Positions 44,352 through 52,946 of a DNA stretch of 64,000 nt are shown here, piece after piece. A program made the position numbers and the translations under genes. This DNA comes from Pseudomonas sp. ACN8 (GTDB taxonomy: Bacteria > Pseudomonadota > Gammaproteobacteria > Pseudomonadales > Pseudomonadaceae). Every line of letters begins with the position of its first letter. Position 1 is the stretch's first letter. Location: positions 16,179-80,178 of the forward strand of contig NZ_MRCS01000032.1 in the NCBI RefSeq assembly GCF_002303925.1. Direction: 5' to 3'. Under the pieces are notes generated by a model, which saw only the letters and a list, made by a program, of their open reading frames with translations, did not search any database and was not told the DNA's origin.

Positions 44352-45266
44352 ATGAAGGATCTAAATCAGCGCAGAATGCGCTACTTTTTTGAGGTGCTAT
44401 CGAGCGGCTCAGTGCGTGGCGCAGCAGATAGCTTGAATACAGCGGCGTCGGTAATTACTAGGCAAATCAAACTCTTAGAGGAAGAGGTGGGAGCGGTATT
44501 GTTTGACAGACAGGCGCGTGGAGTTGTACCAACCGAGGCTGCTCATCTGTTGCTTGAGTTCTGGCGCGGATGCCAGGCTCACCAAGAAAAGCTTGAAGAT
44601 CGACTGCGCGGTTTAAGAGGACTGCGGGAGGGGGAGATTCGGGTCGTCACGAGTGAAGGATTCATCGATCCACTCATCGATAACGTGCTCGCGGAGTTTT
44701 CTGCCGCTTACCCAGGAATTCGGGTCACATTGGACGTGAGGCCGGTTAACAGCGTTCTTGACGAGATAGCTCAAAGCAAGGCCCATTTCGGCTTGGCCTA
44801 TAATCCGCCAGCTCATCCAGAGGTGGAGTACCGAGCTTCATCGCTCCAGCCCATCCGCTTGTTACTACGGGTAAATCACCCGTTATCGACATTGAGTGAG
44901 CCGCTTAGTTTGAAGGATATAATCCGATATCCGCTGGCGATCATGCCAACTGAGTTTGGTCTTGGGCAGGCGATCCAGCAGGTGGCCCATGTGGAGAATT
45001 TTGCGCTGCGCCCCGTGCTCGTCAGCAACTCCCTGATTGCTCTCAGGCGATACGTGATGCGGGGAGATGCGGTCACTATGATGGGCGATTTCTCCGCAAT
45101 CAACGACGTGCTGGCTGGTGATCTGGTAACGCGCTCCATTGACCACCCTTTGTTCCAAAACATTTATGCAAGGCTTGTGGTGAAGCGCGGTAGGCCGTTA
45201 TCAGAAGCCGCTGAGGAATTGTTGAAGTGGATCCTTACGAGGTTGACAGTATTTCAACAGTATTGA
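44352..45266 (+). CDS. LysR-family regulator, divergent from the MFS-M81-OprD genes
   Basis: A protein of 304 residues. The HTH is RYFFEVLSSGSVRGAADSLNTAASVITRQIKLLEEEVGAVLFDRQARGVVPTE, followed by the effector domain (EIRVVTSEGFIDPLIDNVLAEF). ATG 44352 has AGGG upstream. The 124-base divergent region to the MFS gene presumably holds its binding site. It likely controls the uptake and peptidase genes. Confidence 0.9.
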   Translation: MKDLNQRRMRYFFEVLSSGSVRGAADSLNTAASVITRQIKLLEEEVGAVLFDRQARGVVPTEAAHLLLEFWRGCQAHQEKLEDRLRGLRGLREGEIRVVTSEGFIDPLIDNVLAEFSAAYPGIRVTLDVRPVNSVLDEIAQSKAHFGLAYNPPAHPEVEYRASSLQPIRLLLRVNHPLSTLSEPLSLKDIIRYPLAIMPTEFGLGQAIQQVAHVENFALRPVLVSNSLIALRRYVMRGDAVTMMGDFSAINDVLAGDLVTRSIDHPLFQNIYARLVVKRGRPLSEAAEELLKWILTRLTVFQQY

Positions 45267-45791
45267 CCAGACGTCCACCCAGTACGGATTCGCATAAGCA
45301 ACCTGTCACTATCGTTGCGCGATGGAGAATGGGGCGCGCCGTTCTGGCGATCGTTCAGTTGTTTGAATTGTTGCGACGATGACCCGAACAGGGCGCAGGT
45401 CAATGAACGGCGGCCAAGATACTAGAAGGTTTACTCGAGGCGCGCCCTACCAGTTTGTAATCTTGTACCTCCTAGAATTCCATTCATCTATGAATTCGGG
45501 AGGTGATTTCACCAGGTTGCTTTCGCGGCCTCATTTTTCATTGTCGTGATGATCCCGTAAGCGAAACGTTTGAGTGCATTACTCTGCTGGCCGCGACTGA
45601 CTACGAGGTTCACCCACTGCGCCTGATTAAGCAGCTGCCATAGAGAGAATGAACGGTTGCGAGGGAGTGGTCTTGATCAGGTCCCTGAAGATGTCCGAAA
45701 GGAGTTGGACCTATTGATTTGTCAGGTTGCTGATTTCTCTTGCCTGCTCATTCGTCAGATTGATCTGCCAGCGTGACGTGAGGTTGCTTTG
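45267..45791. other. Non-coding stretch
   Basis: No gene is recognised. A hairpin-capable segment at about 45468-45504 (CCTCC...GAATTC / GAATTC...GGAGG) stands out. The remainder gives only short frames without ribosome sites. Confidence 0.4.
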
Positions 45792-45824
45792 AAAAAAAGA
45801 GCTCTTCGAAGGGCCCTTTTTTTG
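45792..45824 (-). terminator. Bidirectional terminator after the haloacid dehalogenase gene
   Basis: A7 run, then GAGCTCTT-CGAA-GGGCCC (stem with one mismatch and a G-U pair), then T7. It lies 70 bases after the dehalogenase stop on the minus strand. Confidence 0.7.
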
Positions 45825-45894
45825 TATGGCTCGATGAAGTGAAAGACCTGAGCGTTTGCGCATTGCTGCAAGCTCAACAAGTCGCATCAATCGG

Positions 45895-46623
45895 TCACGG
45901 GCAGTTGAGTATTGAAGCAACCTCGCGTAAGGAATCCGCCACAATGTCCCAATCCTCAGTAGGTTCCAGATCAGATATCTGGTCAGGTCCGTATTCTGTA
46001 GGACGCCTGACGAACACTGTGCGAAAGCCGCAAGCACGCGCTGCGATAAGATCGTCGTTGTGAGCTGCGACCATAGCAATACGATGCGCTGGTAACCCCA
46101 CGGCTTCGGCCGACCTTAAATACGTTTGTGGCTGAGGCTTATAAGAGCGGGTCAACCCTGCACCTGCAATGACGTCCCAGGGTAAGCCGCCGTAACGGGC
46201 AAGGTTCATCATCCCGGCGATGTGGCCGTTGGAGATGGGGCCGATGGCGAAACGTCGCTTCAAACGGGTGAGTCCTTCAACGGCGTCAGGCCATGGGTCA
46301 AGCTTCTCCCAGGCCTTGCACCAGACGGCAATATCCGCTTCGTTGAGTTGCCCGGACTCGATGCCATGGCGAACCATCAAGGTCTCAAGATTCTCTCTGT
46401 TCAATACATCCAGCGTCACAAACGAACGTTGACCTGAACGGATGCGTTCCATAGACGGCTGGTAAAGCGACCTCCATTCATCGGCGAAAGCGAGTGGGGC
46501 TATCCGCAAACCGCAGCTCTGCAAAAATGGGGCGGATTCCCGAGCCACACTCGTTCGCCAGTCAACGACGGTGCCAAAGACGTCGAATCCAAGAAAACCT
46601 AGCTCTTCAAGACCTGTCTGCAT
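45895..46623 (-). CDS. Haloacid dehalogenase, type II (HAD superfamily)
   Basis: A protein of 242 residues. HAD motif I FDVFGTVVDWR (nucleophile Asp), motif II PISNGH, Lys in RSYKPQPQTYL, and motif IV VAAHNDDLIAARACGF are all present. The type II group hydrolyses (S)-2-haloacids such as 2-chloropropionate or haloacetate. ATG 46623 has AGGAGAG eight bases upstream. The genes before it on the same strand are wrecks (LLM oxidoreductase, NmrA-like), so this may be the surviving member of a lost operon. Confidence 0.88.
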   Translation of the reverse strand: MQTGLEELGFLGFDVFGTVVDWRTSVARESAPFLQSCGLRIAPLAFADEWRSLYQPSMERIRSGQRSFVTLDVLNRENLETLMVRHGIESGQLNEADIAVWCKAWEKLDPWPDAVEGLTRLKRRFAIGPISNGHIAGMMNLARYGGLPWDVIAGAGLTRSYKPQPQTYLRSAEAVGLPAHRIAMVAAHNDDLIAARACGFRTVFVRRPTEYGPDQISDLEPTEDWDIVADSLREVASILNCP

Positions 46624-46699
46624 GTTCACTCTCCTGTGCAATTGTTGTGTTCCCGGTGCTTGTCATTCCCGCTGTTGTGTTTTCTGTTGAATAACAAAC

Positions 46700-46905
46700 G
46701 CGTCAGCGCCAGCCGAGGGCCGGGCGACGTGCTTGAGAAGGGAATCGATGACATGCGCGCAATGACACCCAGTTTATTAGTAACGGTCAGTAGCAGTGTG
46801 TCTGCCGCTGTAATGGCTTCATTCTTCGCCAGTTCTGGGATTAACGCATCAGGCTCTACCGAATTATTTCGCCCGAAGACGGTTTGAATATCGTCGTCGA
46901 AAAAG
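46700..46905 (-). pseudogene. Relic of an LLM-type flavin oxidoreductase, C-terminal end
   Basis: On the minus strand VEPDALIPELAKNEAITAAD-TLLLTVTNKLGV runs in one frame, then AHVIDSLLKHVARPSAGA in the next frame. Together they resemble the C-terminus of a luciferase-like oxidoreductase (ADTLLLTVPNQLGVDYNAHVIES in memory of the family). No intact frame covers it; sequence further upstream to 47290 is unreadable. The assignment is tentative. Confidence 0.4.
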
Positions 46906-47289
46906 CCGATGGTGTCCTCTTTCTCTGTATCTGTTTAAACCGAGAGTCGCCAAGCGTTTCTATTTGCCCAACTCGATAGTTCCTGTCCGCAAATAGCCGA
47001 AAGTTGGGTGTCACGCGCGATTTTGGAAAGCGATTCCGCCAAGGCCCTGCAACACTGCTATCGCTCGTGTTAAGTCGAGGCGTGAGCCGCAGGCACTGGT
47101 TCCGGCTGTTATCGGCCAGGCTATTCACTGGCTGGTGTGCGTGCGCTTCAACTAAGCAGATGAACAAAAACAGCGCATTTTTTGAGCACTGGCTGCAGCA
47201 GCGCCCATCGCATGTGTTGGCGTGGCAGCGTGTGGAAGCGCTTAGCGTTGAATTTGCAAAGTATTCCACCTCAATTGCCCCGACAAACC

Positions 47290-47772
47290 CTCAAGGCACC
47301 AGCCATGGGCATGCGTCGACGGGAAAACCTGAAGCTACTGGGACTATGCTAAGCAAGTGTTGGAGGCGGTAATAGGCCGTTGCCGCCACTGGACATATCG
47401 CATTCCGTGACGAAGGGTGGGCAAGCACATGGGGAATGATGCGCCCAACATCCCTGCCGGTTGACCAAGAGAATTTCTGATTGCCATCACCCATGATGCC
47501 CAAGGGTTCAAGCATTTAGTACTCAGGCCACAGACCAGCCGGAATAATGGTGAAGTCCATTCCGGCCATTTCGATCATGCTTTGGATAAACATCTTTTGA
47601 CGCGCGGTGCGGCTATGTACGGTCAGTATGGGTTGACGGAACTCCCACTCATAGATGAAGCCGAACTCAGACGGAACAAACCGCTTCACGCCCGCTTCGC
47701 GTGCTGCGTAGATCAGCAGGTATTGAGATTCGGTCGCGTAACCGATCAGGACAGCTTATTTCATGTCGACGC
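47290..47772 (-). pseudogene. NmrA/isoflavone-reductase-like protein, pseudogene
   Basis: The minus strand reads VLIGYATESQYLLIYAAREAGVKRFVPSEFGFIYEWEF, then MFIQSMIEMAGMDFTIIPAGLWPEY, a TAA stop, then MLEPLGIMGDGNQKFSWSTGRDVGRIIPHVLAHPSSRNAICPVA. These are the middle and late parts of an NmrA-type NAD(P)-binding protein. A stop precedes VLIGY, the N-terminal Rossmann motif is missing, and the end drifts off. The wreck lies directly before the dehalogenase region and abuts the XRE gene. Confidence 0.75.
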
Positions 47773-47784
47773 GAGCTTGATGGC

Positions 47785-48039
47785 TCAGTCGCTTGCCGCC
47801 AGGTCAGAGTCCAATTCGTGGAGCGACAGCGCTTCAGGCAAGAGGAATTGAGGCTCGCATTCCAATACGCTGGCTATGCGGTATAGCTTTTCCACGGTGA
47901 TGTTGACTTCACCGCGTTCAATACGCCCCATATAGCTACGATCGACACTGCAGGAGTGCGCTAAGGCATCTTGGGAAAATCCTTTGGCCTTCCTTTGTAT
48001 CCGTATTTTTTGACCCAATGCCTTTGCAAGCTGATGCAT
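47785..48039 (-). CDS. XRE-family helix-turn-helix regulator
   Basis: A protein of 84 residues: LGQKIRIQRKAKGFSQDALAHSCSVDRSYMGRIERGEVNITVEKLYRIASVLE is a full Cro/C1-type HTH, resembling controller proteins of restriction systems. ATG 48039 has GAGG seven bases upstream; a GTG at 48057 is possible. It is divergent from the helicase operon and close to two palindromes (48042-48065 and 48097-48110) that are likely its operators, so it probably controls the module and itself. Confidence 0.88.
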   Translation of the reverse strand: MHQLAKALGQKIRIQRKAKGFSQDALAHSCSVDRSYMGRIERGEVNITVEKLYRIASVLECEPQFLLPEALSLHELDSDLAASD

Positions 48040-48041
48040 AA

Positions 48042-48065
48042 CCGCCTCGGTTCCCACTGAGGCGG
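48042..48065. promoter_or_regulatory. Inverted repeat at the XRE start
   Basis: CCGCCTC-N10-GAGGCGG has perfect seven-base arms and covers the XRE ribosome site. It is either an autoregulatory operator or a translation-controlling hairpin. Confidence 0.5.
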
Positions 48066-48078
48066 CACTATCGAGCGT

Positions 48079-48110
48079 TTGCGGATGAATCAGCCACGGA
48101 TTATAATCCG
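48079..48110 (+). promoter_or_regulatory. Promoter of the helicase operon with palindromic operator
   Basis: TTGCGG (48079) and TATAAT (48102) are spaced by 17 bases. The perfect 14-base palindrome CGGATTATAATCCG (48097-48110) covers the -10, a controller-protein type arrangement. The first gene starts at 48151. Confidence 0.7.
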
Positions 48111-48150
48111 CATTTTGGCTGTTCCGCGAATTTCCCTTCCAGGTGCCTGC

Positions 48151-48732
48151 ATGAAACCCGATTCATTCATCCTCGACAGGCGGCTCTACGACCTGTTTCA
48201 GCAGGGGCATCTACGCCAGTTTACGACCCAGGATCTACGTGACGCCTACGCTGCGCACCTGACGGGTATGACTTTCAACAGCAGCGACTTGCGTCGATAT
48301 GTCTATGAGCAGATCCGACGCATGCTGCGTACCGGATGGGTCATTCAGGATGAAAAACGACAAAAGCGGGGTCAGATCTATCACTGGCAGAGTATTCCGG
48401 CGAACTTGCAGGTGGAGCTCATCGACAATGGGTACGAAAGCAGTGCTAAGCCGGCGAACAAACCGTCTCATCAACCCTTACATAGCACTGATCCAGAGCA
48501 GCCGGGCCCGGGTGTGATCGAGCACTTGGAGTCGATACTCAAAGAAATTCGGCTCGACTTCCTTTCTTCAATGGGAGAGGCGGAGAGGTATAAGCAATTG
48601 CTCGACGAAATGCCGCATCTGAAAGACCAAGTCGAAGGCGAGTATCTGGAAGCTCGAGACCGAAGCTCTCGTCTTTTAGGACATCTCCGAGCGGTCGAAA
48701 AGACGCTCAAGACAGTCACGTCCGCACGATGA
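48151..48732 (+). CDS. Winged-helix plus coiled-coil protein of the helicase module
   Basis: A protein of 193 residues with no family I can name. Residues 1-90 look like a winged helix (RRLYDLFQQGHLRQFTTQDLRDAY... YVYEQIRRMLRTGWVIQDE, YHWQSIP). A Ser/Pro-rich linker follows, then a charged helical region (HLESILKEIRLDFLSSMGEAERYKQLLDEM...LRAVEKTLK) likely to form a coiled coil. The start is ATG 48151 with AGGTG upstream. Its stop overlaps the helicase start (ATGA). It probably binds DNA or the helicase and acts as sensor or adaptor. Confidence 0.75.
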   Translation: MKPDSFILDRRLYDLFQQGHLRQFTTQDLRDAYAAHLTGMTFNSSDLRRYVYEQIRRMLRTGWVIQDEKRQKRGQIYHWQSIPANLQVELIDNGYESSAKPANKPSHQPLHSTDPEQPGPGVIEHLESILKEIRLDFLSSMGEAERYKQLLDEMPHLKDQVEGEYLEARDRSSRLLGHLRAVEKTLKTVTSAR

Positions 48733-50114
48733 AAGCATCGCCGAGAAAATGGCAAAGCCAATGCATCGAGATCGCTTTGGAACACTACACCTCAACGCCG
48801 CACTTTTTCTGTCAAGCCACCCCGGGGGCGGGGAAGACTCGGATGGCTGCCGAGCTGGCTCGACAACTGATGGAGCAGGGCAAGATCGATCTCGTGCTGT
48901 GTTTTGCTCCCTCGTGCCAAGTCGTCGACGGTTTTCGCACTACGTTCTCTGCTGTATTGGGGAGGCGTTTAGATGGACTTATCGGTGCCATTGGAACCGC
49001 AAGTACCTATCAAGCCATGGAGCACCAGGATGACGCCTTCTGGAGACTTTTCGATGACTATCGCGTGTTTGCAATATTCGACGAGATCCACCACTGCTCA
49101 GGACACGATCCGCTTTTGAGCAATGCCTGGGGGCAACAAATTCTTTTAAAGATGCAGGACCGGGCCACCCTTACCTTGGCTCTTTCGGGTACACCCTGGC
49201 GCTCCGATGACAGAGGCATTGCTCTGGCTCGTTACTCCAACCCGGAAGGCCGATTGATTTGCGATTATCGCTACGGTCTCAAAGAAGCCATTTTTGACGG
49301 GGTTTGTCGGTCACCTCGCATCGTTCTGTTAGATAACCAGATGCTGAGGCTCAAAGAAGATTCTGCAAGTGACAGTACCGTCAAGTTTTTTCCCAGCATC
49401 GCTAAGCTACTGCGTGAGTCACCGGTCTCCTACGAAGACCTGATTTGTCATGAGGAGGCGCTCAGCCAGTTGCTCGACCTGGGGAGCAAGAAACTCGATG
49501 AAGTGCGAATGCTTAAACCGAATGCCGCGGGCTTGGTTGTTGCCACCAATATCGAGCATGCACATCAAATCGGCATGGCGCTGAACGACAAGGGTGAAAG
49601 CTTCCAAGTCGTGACCACCAGAACCCCGGACGCGCAACAGGTAATCAACGAGTTCAAAAATAGCGACTGCCGTTGGATTGTTGCAGTGGGAATGATCAGC
49701 GAGGGGACTGATATTCCCCGGCTTCAAGTTTGCTGCTACCTCAGTCGAATTCGTACTGAACTGCATTACCGTCAGGTGCTGGGTAGAGTCCTTCGACGTA
49801 TGGGCGAGATTGACGATCAAGCTTGGTTGTTCGTCTTGGCGGAGCCGACCCTAAAGCGATTCTCTCAGCGTATCGCCGATGATCTGCCAGAAGATTTGGC
49901 TGTTGTGTGCTCACTAGATGCGCCTGCCCCCGAGGCTTGTTCAATCGAAGGTGAGTTGGATTGTTCCGTGAATACTCGCCCTGAGGACCTGGGAAGCTCA
50001 ACACCTACCATTACGGCGCAGAAATTTCTATCGCGGGTCGATTTGTCCCCTACATCGGCTTATCAAATAAGCTTTTCGAAGAATTATCGCCAGCAACTGC
50101 TGGCCGTTTTCTGA
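48729..50114 (+). CDS. DEAD/DEAH-box superfamily 2 helicase
   Basis: A protein of 461 residues: motif I CQATPGAGKT (residues 28-37), motif II FDEIHH (DEIH at 118-121), motif III LSGTPWR, and in RecA2 MISEGTDIPRLQVCCYL (motif V) and HYRQVLGRVLRR (motif VI). It is similar to type I restriction and Hachiman/Gabija-style SF2 helicases but has no nuclease domain. It is coupled to the upstream gene by ATGA. A decayed duplicate of its last ~130 codons and 3' flank lies at 52385-52815. A role in phage or plasmid defence is likely by context, unproven. Confidence 0.88.
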   Translation: MKASPRKWQSQCIEIALEHYTSTPHFFCQATPGAGKTRMAAELARQLMEQGKIDLVLCFAPSCQVVDGFRTTFSAVLGRRLDGLIGAIGTASTYQAMEHQDDAFWRLFDDYRVFAIFDEIHHCSGHDPLLSNAWGQQILLKMQDRATLTLALSGTPWRSDDRGIALARYSNPEGRLICDYRYGLKEAIFDGVCRSPRIVLLDNQMLRLKEDSASDSTVKFFPSIAKLLRESPVSYEDLICHEEALSQLLDLGSKKLDEVRMLKPNAAGLVVATNIEHAHQIGMALNDKGESFQVVTTRTPDAQQVINEFKNSDCRWIVAVGMISEGTDIPRLQVCCYLSRIRTELHYRQVLGRVLRRMGEIDDQAWLFVLAEPTLKRFSQRIADDLPEDLAVVCSLDAPAPEACSIEGELDCSVNTRPEDLGSSTPTITAQKFLSRVDLSPTSAYQISFSKNYRQQLLAVF

Positions 50115-50262
50115 TGTGTATTTTGTGCATTACAAGACCATATCAGTCCTGGTTCAGCGTGACCAGGGTCCACCTATATTGGAACCTGTGATCCATCTTT
50201 CCGCTGAGCTCAGTCCGCTGGCACCCTTCTTTAGCACTGATGGAGGAGGAAGGTAGCAGATC

Positions 50263-51312
50263 GTGATCGGCGCGACTGCAAACCATTTTGCTCATCAAGA
50301 GTGTGGGGGTGTAATGAAAGGTAAGCGCAAAGCGAAAACATCGAAATGGGCCATGAAGTTTCAATTTGAAACGGAGGCTCAGCGGTCAATGTCCGCGAGG
50401 TCCGAAAAAGCGTCAAATCGTTTTCTTGATGCCGCGCTGCATTTGGGTTCAACGCACGAGCCGATAGGCAGGCTCGCTGGGGCGTCATTCGAGCCCCACT
50501 CAAAAAGTGCAGACCTGCCAGCGCTGCTTTTCTCCGTCATCAACAGAGTTTGCCAGGCGGGACAACTACTCGTAACAGAATGGCAACGAGCAGACGGGCC
50601 AAGGGGGCAGGGGGACAAGGCAGTCGTTGATGTCGAAATTGAACAGCTTCTACGTCAGCAGTTGCTTGACCTGTTTTTCTGCGACTTCTGGGGGGAGGAG
50701 ACCGGCCATACCCTGACAGGAGATTCATGGTGCTGGGTTGTTGACCCCAACGATGGCACAAATGATTTTCTGAGAGGGCTAAAAGGTTCAGCTATTTCAG
50801 TCGGCCTTCTGCACAACCACACACCAATGTTAGGCGTGGTCTACGCACCCGTAACGATCGAAGGGGTGCCAGATTGCATCGCTTGGGCTGATGGATTGCC
50901 CACTCTGCTACGCAATGGGAAATGCGTAGCGCTCAAGCTCCCCGACATGATTTGGTCAAGCGATAGCTGCGTGATGCTCAGTTCAGCGGCCGTAAATAAG
51001 GCAGAGACAAATCGTGAGCTCTGCGCTCCAAGCAGTTTTGTCGCTATGCCCTCGATTGCCTACAGGCTAGCAAAAGTAGCTGCAGGCGATGGCGTGTGCG
51101 GCGTATCTGTCTGCCCAACGTCTGCACATGATGTCGTTGCGGGTCATGCGTTGCTTAGGGGGGCGGGCGGCGTTCTGCTCAATGAAAATGGCGATTCAAT
51201 ACAGTACGTAACGCAGGACAACATGCGAGTAGTATCACGACGCTGCTTTGGTGGATTGGAAACTGTGTGCCGGACATTAGCTGCTCGAGATTGGGATCGC
51301 ATCTTTCACTGA
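50263..51312 (+). CDS. Inositol monophosphatase/CysQ-like phosphatase
   Basis: The metal-dependent phosphatase core is clear: WGEETG (Glu pair), WCWVVDPNDGTNDFLRGLKG (DPxDGT), GVVYAPV, and AHDVVAGHALLRGAGG (the family's W-D-x-A-A-G motif with His-Asp). The closest known activity is 3'(2'),5'-bisphosphate nucleotidase, which removes PAP, or inositol monophosphatase. A ~80-residue basic N-terminal extension (KGKRKAKTSKW) is unusual. The start is GTG 50263 (AAGG nine bases upstream); ATG 50314 is possible. It follows the helicase by 148 bases and may be its effector, acting on a nucleotide signal. Confidence 0.8.
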   Translation: MIGATANHFAHQECGGVMKGKRKAKTSKWAMKFQFETEAQRSMSARSEKASNRFLDAALHLGSTHEPIGRLAGASFEPHSKSADLPALLFSVINRVCQAGQLLVTEWQRADGPRGQGDKAVVDVEIEQLLRQQLLDLFFCDFWGEETGHTLTGDSWCWVVDPNDGTNDFLRGLKGSAISVGLLHNHTPMLGVVYAPVTIEGVPDCIAWADGLPTLLRNGKCVALKLPDMIWSSDSCVMLSSAAVNKAETNRELCAPSSFVAMPSIAYRLAKVAAGDGVCGVSVCPTSAHDVVAGHALLRGAGGVLLNENGDSIQYVTQDNMRVVSRRCFGGLETVCRTLAARDWDRIFH

Positions 51313-51417
51313 TGATTAATTCTTTTTCTGGAAAATTAGTCTGTCGAGTGAATGACTATCAGTAGCCAATGAACTATCCGCATTGATCGTTTCACACATT
51401 CAAGAGGTACACCGGCA

Positions 51418-51636
51418 ATGTATAAATCCTTCAGCAAGAGTCCGGCTCGTCGCCGCTTGCGCCGACTCCTTGCGCTGGTCAGTCAAGGCTACACCTTTGT
51501 CATCACCAAGCATGGCAAAGCGGCTTGTTTGCTCTTGGAGGAGAAAAGGGAGGGGATAAATGGGAAAAGCGCCTCGACCCATAAATGTGACGCTCTTGGA
51601 CGGATCGCAATCGGGAATGGTATCAAGCCCTTATGA
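51418..51636 (+). CDS. Phd/YefM-like antitoxin-type small protein
   Basis: A protein of 72 residues with ATG 51418 and AGAGG nine bases upstream. SPARRRLRRLLALVSQGYTFVITKHGKAACLLLEEK matches the Phd/YefM pattern (A-R-x2-L, LL-x2-V, G-x-x-FVIT-x-x-G-x-A). The tail after residue 46 does not look like an antitoxin and may be a frameshifted end. No toxin gene follows on this strand; the next gene is convergent. It may be an orphan or a relic. Confidence 0.55.
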   Translation: MYKSFSKSPARRRLRRLLALVSQGYTFVITKHGKAACLLLEEKREGINGKSASTHKCDALGRIAIGNGIKPL

Positions 51637-51637
51637 T

Positions 51638-52105
51638 CTACCCATGAATAATGCCTGAAACCTCATCCGTTGCTGCGAGCAGTAGCTTGCCGGCATCGAG
51701 TAAAAGGATGTCCTGCGGTCGACAGCCTCCAATGTACGCATTGCTGGAAGCAAACCAAAATGCGATTCCCCAACCATCTTTTTTCGTTCTCAACAGGTCG
51801 AGTATCGCTTTCAGGTCAGGTACCGGTCCATGCTCAATGCCGTTCTGGAAGGTATACATTGGAAACAATGAACAGCCTGCGTGCTCAATTGAAAAAATTT
51901 GTCCTCTAGCTTTCCACTCATCTACGGTCGTTATTAGCGTCATAGGGGGTAGGCCGAGTCGCTGAGCAATTTGGTCCGGAGGGAGAAAGTCACCACTGTC
52001 GAGGATGGATTTTTTCGCCTGCTCGAGCATTTGCTGCTCACGAAAGGTGGTATCACTACACGCAACCATAGTAGGATCCATTGAGTAAAAAACGCGATGC
52101 ATCAT
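51638..52105 (-). CDS. Hypothetical protein with ParS/MbcA-like C-terminus
   Basis: About 155 residues. The middle has LPPDQIAQRLGLPPMTLITTVDEWKARGQIF, a helix-turn-helix. The end KDGWGIAFWFASSNAYIGGCRPQDILLLDAGKLLLAATDE resembles the C-terminal toxin-binding part of Xre/MbcA/ParS antitoxins. The start is unclear: ATG 52105 is used, and ATG 52081 or TTG 52135 are possible. It is convergent with the small Phd-like ORF. Antitoxin partners of RES toxins are of this class, but the RES gene of this window is 47 kb away. Confidence 0.55.
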   Translation of the reverse strand: MMHRVFYSMDPTMVACSDTTFREQQMLEQAKKSILDSGDFLPPDQIAQRLGLPPMTLITTVDEWKARGQIFSIEHAGCSLFPMYTFQNGIEHGPVPDLKAILDLLRTKKDGWGIAFWFASSNAYIGGCRPQDILLLDAGKLLLAATDEVSGIIHG

Positions 52106-52384
52106 CTTATAATGGGTGGTCGACGCCAGCTCCAAGCGATTAGAAAATGAACGTCAAGGGTAGGCTTCTGCGGACCGGTTGGCCTGTGGAGCGCCCAACC
52201 GCTGTTCAACGATCGTGAAAAGTTCAAACAATACTGAAAACCTTCGGCCAGCTCATACAAATGCAGGAGAAAGTAACAACCTGGAACCACCGTTACTAAC
52301 CTAAATCCTTGCTTCTGTTCACTAATTCTCCAATCGCGCCCCTGTTTCGGTCAGGGCGCTGCCTGTGGGGTATTCCGACGCGTC

Positions 52385-52815
52385 CGGCATCAGCGAGGGA
52401 ATCTCTCGGCTGGTATGATGCTATCTCAGGCGAATTCGTACTGAGCTGCATTACCGTCAGGACCTGGGAAGAGTCCTTCGTCGTATGGGCGAGATTGACG
52501 ATCAAGCCTGGTTACTCGTCATGGCGGAGCCGACACTAAAGTGATTTTCACAGCCTATCGCAGATGACTTGCCGGAACCGTTGGCTGTCGTGTGCGCTGT
52601 AGGTGCACCTGCACCTGAGGGTTGTTCTACAGATGGTTAGTTGGATCACTCGATACACTGCGTACTGAAAGAGGCATTCAGCCCAGCCCCACCATATCAG
52701 CGCAGCATGGATTACCAGCGGGCGATCTGGCCTCTGCATCGACTTATCAATTAAGTTTTCGAAAAGTTATCGCCAGCAGCCGCTAGCCGTTTTCTGATGT
52801 GTTATTTACTCATTA
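52385..52815 (+). pseudogene. Decayed duplicate of the helicase 3' end
   Basis: The DNA follows 49690-50135 closely. Examples are GAATTCGTACTGAGCTGCAT / GAATTCGTACTGAACTGCAT, then GGGCGAGATTGACGATCAAG in both, and CCGTTTTCTGATGTGT at both stops. Internal deletions and a TGA (from the AAGCGA codon region, 'CTAAAGTGA') destroy the frame. Homology extends about 25 bases past the stop codon. It marks an earlier copy of the module, or the far end of a duplication that brackets the phosphatase and neighbours. Confidence 0.85.
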
Positions 52816-52910
52816 CCAAGCTCTGAAGTGATTGGTTTAATGACCGAGAAGCTCGGCTATACAGCAGCTACGCTTCCGATCAACGTTTACGTCCAAATCG
52901 TTTATGCGAG

Positions 52911-52946
52911 AAAACCACCCGGGCCGATTGGTTCGGTTGGTTTTTT
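52911..52946 (+). terminator. Rho-independent terminator
   Basis: AAAACCACCCGGGCC-GATT-GGTTCGGTTGGTTTT forms a long stem with one mismatch and two G-U pairs, followed by TT. It closes the helicase relic region. Confidence 0.75.
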
